Below, piece by piece: positions 32,521 to 40,079 of a DNA stretch of 40,079 nt. The DNA is from Zygnema circumcarinatum (lineage: Eukaryota; Streptophyta; Zygnematophyceae; Zygnematales; Zygnemataceae). Both the position numbers and the translations under genes were made by a program. The stretch's first letter is position 1. Every line of letters begins with the position of its first letter. The DNA lies in the NCBI GenBank assembly GCA_037447605.1, contig CM074806.1, forward strand, positions 1,196,757 through 1,236,835, in the 5' to 3' direction. The notes beneath the pieces are model-generated. The model was given only the letters and a program-made list of their open reading frames with translations, was not told the origin of the DNA and searched no databases.

Positions 32521-33299
32521 CTATCGCCACTCAAAAGACTTTGCGCCACACTCTCTATCCCATTCCCTGCCCTCCTCTCCCAACAAAAGGTGATAGAATC
32601 CTCTGCTCCAGGTCGATGTGGAATGGCTGGTTGCCATAACCGCTCTGGAAATTCCTACGCCCTGACAGACGTCAGGCCATAGTTGGCTGCGCCTTCATGT
32701 TGCTGTCCGGCAATTTTGAAGGACCTCACCAGCCTTAGCTTGCTTCTCCAAATCTAGCCTCTTGAACCGCTGGTTTTCAGGTTCCCGAGGCTGCCCTGAG
32801 CGCTAGAAAAGTATCACACTCTCCTTCGGAATGGGTGTTTTTTGGCGACGAAGCTAGTGAGAAGTGGCTAGCGAAATTTTTGTTCTTGAGAACTTCTTGT
32901 CAAGTATAGATCAGGCGTTGTTTGGTGCTTAAAGTGGCCAAACCTTGCTATGGCTACTTGTTTAACATGTACTTTAATTTTGATTTGTTTATGGGTGGAG
33001 CTATTTAGTTCCTGGCATTTTCCGTTCCTTCCCCTTCCGCTCGGTCCGCACGACCTTCACTTTTCTACGCTTGACTTCTTCGTTGTCCCCATGTCGTTTG
33101 CTTGCCTGTTTTACCCCCACGGATAAGCCCGAACGAAAATGAGCTACAGCCATGTCCTTGAAACGGAAGGAAGGACTACATCTAGATACAGTATGAGTTA
33201 GGTCCGTCGAAAGCTGCTGGTCACTTCAAAATGGTGTCAGTGGCAGTGGTGTTGATCGTGCTTCATGCAATACACGCGTTTATGGACTCAAAAGATTTA
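32521..33299. other. 3' flank of the C2-LysM gene, no further gene seen
   Basis: Mixed sequence without a frame or splice chain that I can support. The plus strand is T-rich near 32930-33010 and likely contains the 3' untranslated region and polyadenylation site of the C2-LysM gene. The near-identical duplicated block begins at 33300. Confidence 0.5.
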
Positions 33300-34266
33300 A
33301 AGTGACAAAGCTCTGTGCTTACTGAATGAGTTTCAACAGCATTGCCCCAGTAAGTTGCAACCTTAAATAGCGAGCTTCTTTGAAAATCATTGTCAAGTCC
33401 TTCGCCACATGCGGTATGCCCCTGCGACGTCTGCCGTCGTCAGCAACAGGGCCATGCGAATAAAGTCAAGTTTTCCGTGCCAAGCCTTCGCTCCCATGCC
33501 GAAGAAGACCCGCTCCGCCGCCATCCACCGCTCCGCCGCCATCCACCGCTCCGCCGCCACATGCCATCCCATACCATGCCATACCATGCCATGCCATGGT
33601 GACGCCAGCGTGCGCACATCGCCAGGTCAACGCGATTCGTGCCACGTAGGCAGGCTCGCGTGGCAAGGAAGTTCGACCACGTGGCGGCGGATATGAATAT
33701 CACCACTATAGATCCGTATGTATCAAACGCGTGTATTAATACACTGTATAATACATGCGTATTATACACCATTTTAAAAATACAGTGTATTTTATATGTA
33801 TTTAACGTATTTTCTTTTGATTTCTCGCTAATTGAACAGAGATTGATTATTGGCCAACCAACAACTCAACACGTGTGACGGGCCACACGTGTGACACGTG
33901 TGGCCGTATAGTTCCGTACACAGTTTTCGTACAGAAATTCCGTACGACTCTATGTCTGGTTGTACGGGTGTTAACAGTTGCGTTCGGGTTTTATACAAAG
34001 TAAAATACTGTATTAATACTGTATTATACATTGTATTAAACCTCAAAGTGTATAATACGGATCTATAATCACCACGCAGGCACGATACGCGCTGAATATC
34101 GCGCCGGAGTGCGGCGGGCGCTCGAAATTGGAGCCTGTTGTTGTTTGGCCGCGGAACTGGAAATGGATGCCGCATGGCCGCATGGCCGCATGGCCTCATG
34201 GCCGCATGGCCTCATGGCCGCATGGCCGCATGGCCGCATGGCCGCATGGCCGCATGGCCGCATGGC
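33300..34266. repeat. Repeat-rich duplicated block, copy A (contains a transposon)
   Basis: Starting at AAGTGACAAAGCTCTG, this block matches 39482-40079 almost base for base once the 369 bases of the inserted element and its target duplication are removed. One substitution was noticed (GCCGAAGAAG here, GCCGACGAAG in copy B). Inside are an 18-bp tandem unit (CGCTCCGCCGCCATCCAC, from 33511), a CCATA/CCATG pentamer run (33560-33600), two CACGTGG-like motifs and the start of the octamer satellite. It is either a local segmental duplication about 6.2 kb apart or two copies of a dispersed repeat family. Confidence 0.9.
33707..34067. mobile_element. 361-bp non-autonomous DNA transposon (hAT-like MITE) with 8-bp target duplication
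   Basis: The element starts TATAGATCCGTAT and ends ATACGGATCTATA, perfect 13-bp terminal inverted repeats. It is flanked on both sides by ATCACCAC (33699-33706 and 34068-34075). The paralogous block has a single ATCACCAC at 39881-39888 with no insertion, giving a direct empty site. The interior is AT-rich with GTATAATACA-type palindromes and CACGTGTGAC motifs, and has no transposase frame. An 8-bp duplication is typical of hAT-superfamily insertion, but the termini lack a classic hAT consensus, so the family is an inference. Insertion is later than the duplication of the block. Confidence 0.93.
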
Positions 34267-34314
34267 CGCATGGCCGCATGGCCGCATGGCCGCATGGCCG
34301 CATGGCCGCATGGG
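34167..34314. repeat. 8-bp minisatellite ATGGCCGC (about 18 units)
   Basis: Near-perfect tandem repeats of ATGGCCGC with an occasional ATGGCCTC variant. Because 8 is not a multiple of 3, all frames stay open, giving MAAWPHGR-type peptides on both strands that are not genes. The unit is made of CATG and GGCC palindromes. The same array starts in copy B and runs off the window end. The flank (GGTGTGGCGACGGCGAGGCC...) recurs in diverged form near 38830-38870. Confidence 0.95.
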
Positions 34315-34450
34315 TGTGGCGACGGCGAGGCCATGGAAAGTGCATGCATGCGGGCCATGGGGAACCACGAGTAACCGGGTCACAAAGGACTTGTCCAGAG
34401 TGCAATGCACGGACCGTACGGTACGGTGGTCCTGCCCTGTCCAGGCCAGC

Positions 34451-34800
34451 CAATGTTTAGAACCATTGGCTGGCTACCCACCCAACCATTGTCAATGACT
34501 GCAACCACTGGATCCAATGGTTGGTTGGATCGAGGATCAATGGGACACAGATCGCAACCATTGCCAATGTTTAGAACCATTGGCTGGCTACCCACCCAGC
34601 CATTGTCAATCATTGGATCCAATGGTTGGTTGGATCGAGAATCAATGATTTGCAAATCGCAACCATAGACAAATTTTTCAAGCATTGGCTAGCTACCCAG
34701 CAAACCATTGCCAATGTCTGCAACCATTGGATCCGACGGTTGGTTGAATCGGCAATCAACGGTTTGCAAATCGCAACCATTTGATCCAATGGTTGATCCA
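34451..34800. repeat. 107-114 bp tandem repeat (3 units) with a ATTGGATCCAAT palindrome
   Basis: Three diverged units start near 34451, 34565 and 34675. Each contains ATTGGCTGGCTACCCA, CCATTGTCAAT, TTGGATCCAATGGTTGGTTG and AATCGCAACCAT. The second unit holds the self-complementary ATTGGATCCAAT. No coding function is seen; 34801-35298 beyond it is mixed GC-rich sequence with CTTTCT-rich promoter-like DNA before the coiled-coil gene. Confidence 0.85.
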
Positions 34801-35298
34801 ACCCACGGCCCGTCCAACGCATGGCCCGAAATATTTTCGGCTGCCATGTCCGTCCGCGCCGTCCGCGATTGGGCGAGCGTCGGCCGGGCAAGTGAAATTC
34901 TCTCCGGTCTCTCTCTCGCCGCGAGTACGACCAGGTACAGCCTCCCTAACTGCGTCACGCTACGTTACGCCACGTCACGTACCGCGCACCGTACGCAACC
35001 ATTCCTCCACGGCGGTGGCGCCACCTGTCTATCCGTACAGTCCTATCCACAGTTGAAGATGAGGTAGGCGCGCGGCCCGCCGAGTAACCGCGTCCACAAA
35101 GGACTGTACGGGTTGCAATACAGGACCGTACGGTACAGGGGTCCTGCCCTTTTCTAGGGCAGGCAGGGTTGCTTCCTGCTCACTTTCTTTTTTCCTGTGG
35201 AGTGAGCTGAGGCTTGGAGAGGGTGCGGAGAGGCGAGGCACTCCAGTGCAGTGTATCCCGCAGACTAGAGAAAGAGGCGTGCTACTTCTGAGGCGGCC

Positions 35299-38200
35299 AT
35301 GCAGGCGTTTCGTTCCTTCTTTTCTCCCCCGCGGCAATCGCTGCCGCAGGACACCCCAAGCCTTCATAGATTGGAGGAGGAGCAGGGCCGTGTATCAGCA
35401 AACAGTGGAGCGTTTACGGAAGTTATGGAATCTGCAGAGGTCCCAATCCTGCGGCGTGGGATCAAGGTTCTCAATGAAAGAGTGTCATTTCTCGAGGGAA
35501 AGGTAAGCAATTGCCGATAAATTACCCTTCGCGTGCATTGCTTGCTGTTCAGTTCTGTTCTTTTGACTTTTGGGTTGTCTTTTTCCTTATTGATGATCAA
35601 CCAGGCTATTATGTACAAAAACGACATAGGCAGCAGTTTGAAAGTGCAAGACACCGTATCTCGGCAATACGAGCAGGCGAGGAGGTCGCTTGCCTGGGCT
35701 CAGGAGGAAATCCTGCGAGAGAAGCAGGCTCATGCGGCAGTAGCTTCAGCACTGCACGAAGAACTTTGCAAATGGCGCGATGCGTTCTACACAGAGCACG
35801 CCCGTGTGGCGAAGGTGAGAACTTCGATTCATTATCTGTACTCTGTGATTCTTACATTTCCTTTGACGTTTGCCTATTCATGGCAACTTTTGTAACCTGC
35901 TAATTGACCGTCTTTGCTTGCTTTGAGTCAGATGGAAAGAGAGGCAAAGGATGTTAAGGCTATGAATGAAGCAGCTGCTGATCAGTTACGGAAGGCAGAA
36001 GCCTCCAGGGAGGACGCGGACCAAAAGCTCAGAATAAGTATGGAGCTGAATAAATCTGCTGAAGATGCCAAGGCGTACACTTGCTCCGTACGGGGAGATA
36101 TCAACGATCGGATCAATATGACGCAGAAGGAATTCGACAGGCGCCAGCTTGCGATCGAAAAGAAGTAAGTCCAAATGCACCTTTGTGTTTAATGCGTTTC
36201 TGAAATTTTCTGTAGAAACGACGTTTAGTGATATCGCATTTCACTTTAATCTATGTTTCTCTAATGCTGTGGGATATGTGCTATGTGTGGGGCGTTCAGG
36301 AACCAAACTGCTGCGGAGGAGTTGGAGCAAAAAGCAGCGGAGATGATGGATTGGCAGGAGAGGGTGAAGGAGCGCTGCGCAACTGTAACAAAGGTGAGCG
36401 GGATATCATCCTTCTTCTCAGGTTTTGCTTCAATTTTTGCGTTGGTGCCTCCATTAAGGCTGTTCCAAATTCCCTCAATTGATCATGTTTTATCGGTTTG
36501 ATTGCCCAGCGGGAAAGTTCGGTTGTTGTGAGAGAAAATCGCTTGCGCACTCGGGGAGACTCTCTTGCAAACTTGGAGAAGCAACTGGGAGAGCAACAAC
36601 TCGTTCTGGAGGAGGAGAAAGCTCGGTTCTTCTCGATGGAGAGGGAGTTTGAGGAGCGTGTCGCACGCTATAACGCCATGGTTGATGTAAGTGAGGAAGG
36701 CCTTTTTATTGATCTATTTTTTTGCATGGGTAATTCAGGGAAAGAGGGGAAAGTTGTTTTTGCGGAGCAATTCATGTTGCTTTTGTATTGTTATTGAAGT
36801 TCACCAACTTCAAATATTCATGAATTTGGTGCAGGCGGTGAATGCGAAGGAGAAGAACGCAGAAGGTTTGAGAAAGAGAACGGCCACTTTGGAAGCGGAC
36901 AACCTTTTGAAAGAGAATGTGAGTATTCGAAGCGACATTACAGAAATTCGTCCCAGAAATTTCCGTTTTTGAAATTGGTTCTTTGGTATTGGTGTCAAAT
37001 AGGAAACCTTTGCCTTCTGTGTAGATTTTGAAGCGGCAACTTTCAGAGTTGGGAGAGGCGGTGACGAAAAACTTGATGGAGAAGGAGCGGCTCGAGACTC
37101 TGTCTAAGAACCTCAAGAAAGAACAGCAGGAGGCGGAAGAGCAGCGACAAGCACTGGTGAGTTGAAGCTTACTGGGAGCGATCGCAGGGCCACTTACTTA
37201 GTGGCAGAAGACTGAAGAGGAATGATGAAGGAAAGAAATGTGAATATAAGAGGAAGAAAACAGAATGAGGGGGAGGGCGAGCGCAGAAATGGGGCGGGAA
37301 AGTGGACAGCGTAAGGGCAAAGGGAGGGAAGTGGAGGAGGCTTGGTAGGGGAGAAAATGGCAGACAGTAGCAGAGAAAAGGATAAAGATGGAATGGGTTG
37401 TTTGAGGATTTTGCTGCTGATTTTGAAGATACTTTCAATGGTTACTTCAATGTGTGTTGACAGTTTTTTTATTGTTTTGCTTGCAGGTAATGAGAGAAAA
37501 GAGGGTTTCTGAAACGGAGAAGTCGATTGTGAGGGAGATGATGGATGTGGCGAACCGTGAGAATGCGCTCGAAGGAAACGCAGAACTTTTCCAGGTCGGG
37601 AATTAAAGGGCAGAAAGTAGTCATCCACTGAGTGGAGGGAAGGGGAATTGGGTATGGGAGCATGTTGTTTTCTCTCTGCTGTTTCGTCTGCTGCTTCCTT
37701 TGCTCCCTCTGTCTCGCTCTTTCTCGTCCCCTCTGTCTCTCTGCTGTGCTCTGCTCTCGTTTAACATGTTCAAGCGTTGGACTGGCAGGCGACCATGAAC
37801 AACAAAGCGTCAGAATTGGAGCAGCTTCGTGTTTCGCTCGCCGATCGAGAAGCAGCTTTGATGAGAGACGAAGCTGCTGGAAAGGACGTGCAGAAGCGGC
37901 TGAGTACCTTACAAGAAGATATGACGAGTCTGTCGCGTGAATATGCGGAGAAAGAGTCAACGATGAGCAAGTAAGTGAAAAATAAATTTGATATTTGAAT
38001 CTACCGTCGTTAGTGTCACGATTGATCAGCGCTTTATTGACATGCCTTGTTGGGGTTTGGGGTTGTCTTGCAGTTTAGAGATGGAAATCGCACGAATTGC
38101 GGCAACGGTTGCTGAGTTGCTCAAAGATAAGGAAGCCCTTGAGAACGCAAAGGCGCAGGAAGAAGCACTGCTAGAAGCTGCGAAGTCAACACGCCACAAC

Positions 38201-38695
38201 CTCGAAAAGGAGATGAGTGAGGCAAAAGCTGCAGCAGCTGCAAAACTTGAAGACATTGCAAAGTTGAGAGAGGCGGAACTTGTAGAGTTGGAGAAGTTGA
38301 GGAAGGAGAGGCAAACTATGGCTGCCATTGATAAGGTAAGAGCGGATGTGAGAAGCATGTGGGAAAGGGAGTCGAAGACACCAAAAGTAGATGTGAGGCA
38401 TGGAGAGAACGTAAAAGCATCGTCATCAATGAAAGAGGGTCAAGTGACTGCGAGTGGATTGACGACACCGGATCTGCAGAGCCTACGACATGGACTGGAT
38501 AGGCAGTTGCAAGAGCTCCGGTCAACCCTACATTTGGGGAAAGAGGACATGCAGAGGGCTGAGGAATTGGCGGATACAGGTTTTGCGATCATTGAGAAGT
38601 CGTCAGAGGTTGGGAAGAAACGGGGAAGAGAGGATAAGGACGACTACTCGCGAAAAATTGCCAGGGGGGTGGGGGGAAGAGTCGGGGATTGGTGA
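35299..38695 (+). CDS. 681-residue coiled-coil protein, function unknown (10 exons)
   Basis: Exons 35299-35502, 35605-35814, 35932-36164, 36300-36393, 36510-36686, 36835-36918, 37025-37156, 37487-37594, 37789-37970 and 38074-38695 all join in phase. The start (GCGGCCATGCAGG) is followed by a short Ser/Pro-rich head (MQAFRSFFSPPRQSLPQ). From residue 55 to about 560 nearly everything is heptad-patterned Glu/Lys/Leu/Ala coiled coil (VLNERVSFLEGK, LEKQLGEQQLVLEEEKARFF, LKRQLSELGEAVTK, LREAELVELEKLRKERQ). The tail has a basic cluster (GKKRGREDKDDYSRK) that could be a nuclear localisation signal. No enzymatic domain or membrane segment is seen. A filament, centrosomal, nuclear-envelope or tethering role is possible, but nothing decides it. 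A 144-base stretch in the last exon (38336-38479) looks like a facultative intron. Confidence 0.85.
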
Positions 38696-39481
38696 AGTTA
38701 TTGAAATGGCGGCGTGGAGCAGCGGTGCATGCTTCCGTAAGCTCCCTATGGTACGGCTTGGTTTTGTTGTAAGCCCCTTAAGGTTGGAGGACCTTGCTTT
38801 TTTCGTGGTGGATTCGACACAGCAATGGGCGTGGGTATGGGCATCGCGACCGCGAGGCCATGGAAGGCGCGTGGCCGACATCTGCAGCAACACCAGCAAC
38901 GTGGGCGGTGCTAGAAGGAACGAAGCATGAAGTCGAAGTTGGAGATGTGTCTGGCAATGGATCGTTAATCTTGGACAAACCTGAATCTTGGATTGGCACT
39001 CTTTCGTGAAGTGCCCATCCAAGAACAGAGTTCTTTGTCGAGTTAGTCAAGTGCTCCCGTAGGACAGGTAGAGTTTCCTGATTATTTGAGATAGGTAAAG
39101 GTGGAGGGGGCCGTCTATGCGACCGTATGCTCAAGGGCAGGAATGCGGATGTCATTCGCCTGTGAGCTGTTCAATAGAGTTTGTGCAATCAAAGTTGTGA
39201 ATATGTTGTTATGTAAATACATTTGGTTCCTTCGGAACATCTGTCGTTTGTTCTTTGTTGTATTTTCAAGACTGGAAGGCCCTCTTTCATTGGATGGATA
39301 AATCGGCAAGGCAATGTACAATATGGCGTCTCAAACTTGCAAAATGGCTTTCGGGTGGACTTGGTTGTCACGCTCCAATGAACCTGAACTGGTACTGGGG
39401 AAACGTTCAATGCTTGTCTTGTGGAACAACTCTAAGGCGCCCAAGGGGGGTACTGCATCAGTGTGTTTTACCATTTGAGTG
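38696..39481. other. 3' flank of the coiled-coil gene, no further gene seen
   Basis: It contains a diverged copy of the GGCGAGGCCATGGAA sequence found beside the octamer satellite (near 38840-38870). Apart from that it is mixed sequence without a supportable gene. Copy B of the duplicated block begins at 39482. Confidence 0.5.
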
Positions 39482-40079
39482 AAGTGACAAAGCTCTGTGC
39501 TTACTGAATGAGTTTCAACAGCATTGCCCCAGTAAGTTGCAACCTTAAATAGCGAGCTTCTTTGAAAATCATTGTCAAGTCCTTCGCCACATGCGGTATG
39601 CCCCTGCGACGTCTGCCGTCGTCAGCAACAGGGCCATGCGAATAAAGTCAAGTTTTCCGTGCCAAGCCTTCGCTCCCATGCCGACGAAGACCCGCTCCGC
39701 CGCCATCCACCGCTCCGCCGCCATCCACCGCTCCGCCGCCACATGCCATCCCATACCATGCCATACCATGCCATGCCATGGTGACGCCAGCGTGCGCACA
39801 TCGCCAGGTCAACGCGATTCGTGCCACGTAGGCAGGCTCGCGTGGCAAGGAAGTTCGACCACGTGGCGGCGGATATGAATATCACCACGCAGGCACGATA
39901 CGCGCTGAATATCGCGCCGGAGTGCGGCGGGCGCTCGAAATTGGAGCCTGTTGTTGTTTGGCCGCGGAACTGGAAATGGATGCCGCATGGCCGCATGGCC
40001 GCATGGCCTCATGGCCGCATGGCCTCATGGCCGCATGGCCGCATGGCCGCATGGCCGCATGGCCGCATGGCCGCATGGC
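39482..40079. repeat. Repeat-rich duplicated block, copy B (empty site; runs off the window)
   Basis: This copy equals 33300-34266 without the transposon and keeps one ATCACCAC target (39881-39888). It includes the 18-bp unit array, the CCATG pentamers, and the first units of the ATGGCCGC octamer satellite up to the window end. The very high identity implies a recent copy, or misassembly of one locus into two haplotype versions. Confidence 0.92.

Noticed and set aside
34167-34314. CRISPR-like regular repeats
   Set aside because: The units are contiguous 8-mers without spacers, and the DNA is eukaryotic.
34109-34498. Open frames with MAAWPHGR repeats
   Set aside because: They are a consequence of the 8-bp satellite lacking stops in all frames.

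Overview
This window looks like nuclear DNA of a green-lineage eukaryote, most likely a streptophyte (charophyte-grade) alga; the species cannot be fixed from the sequence. The genes have many short introns with GT-AG borders, and several products match plant nuclear genes for plastid proteins (GatA, a GET3/ArsA-like ATPase, a Shewanella-like protein phosphatase). There is a eukaryotic tRNA-Asp(GUC) with a T-run terminator. The intergenic DNA is rich in minisatellites, fold-back repeats and G-box-like CACGTG motifs.

Layout. 1-1000 (minus) is plastid-type DNA: the 5' 250 codons of rpoA, then a frameshifted rps11 in the normal plastid order rps11-rpoA. It abuts the 3' exons of an unknown spliced nuclear gene (1104-1379), so it looks like a plastid-to-nucleus insertion or an assembly join. 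1380-3350 is repeats, CT-rich DNA and one tRNA-like gene. 3603-4206 (plus) is the 3' end of a TPR gene. 6933-7906 (minus) is a small four-exon gene model with a CxxC motif, driven from a TATA-like box. 8360-13586 (plus) is gatA in 12 exons. 14851-16787 (minus) is an O-fucosyltransferase-family protein. 17322-20737 (minus) is the GET3/ArsA-like ATPase. 21909-25546 (minus) is the phosphatase. 26306-26377 is tRNA-Asp. 26600-27117 is a fold-back repeat cluster. 27868-30172 (minus) is an F-box protein, divergent from 31013-32520 (plus), a C2-linker-transmembrane-LysM protein. 35299-38695 (plus) is a 681-residue coiled-coil protein. 33300-34266 and 39482-40079 are two nearly identical copies of a repeat-rich block; the first carries a 361-bp transposon with an 8-bp target duplication, and the second shows the empty site.

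Gene models were built by reading splice junctions by hand. For the FucT, GET3-like, phosphatase, C2-LysM and coiled-coil genes every junction keeps phase and the exon lengths sum exactly. gatA is exact except for its exon 1/2 junction. The F-box, TPR, CxxC and 1104-1379 models are less certain. Three genes (gatA, GET3-like, phosphatase) probably act in the plastid or another organelle; no operon-like co-regulation is implied. The most unusual items are the C2/LysM domain combination, the GET3-like protein without the usual switch I aspartate, the dated transposon insertion and the plastid/nuclear junction.
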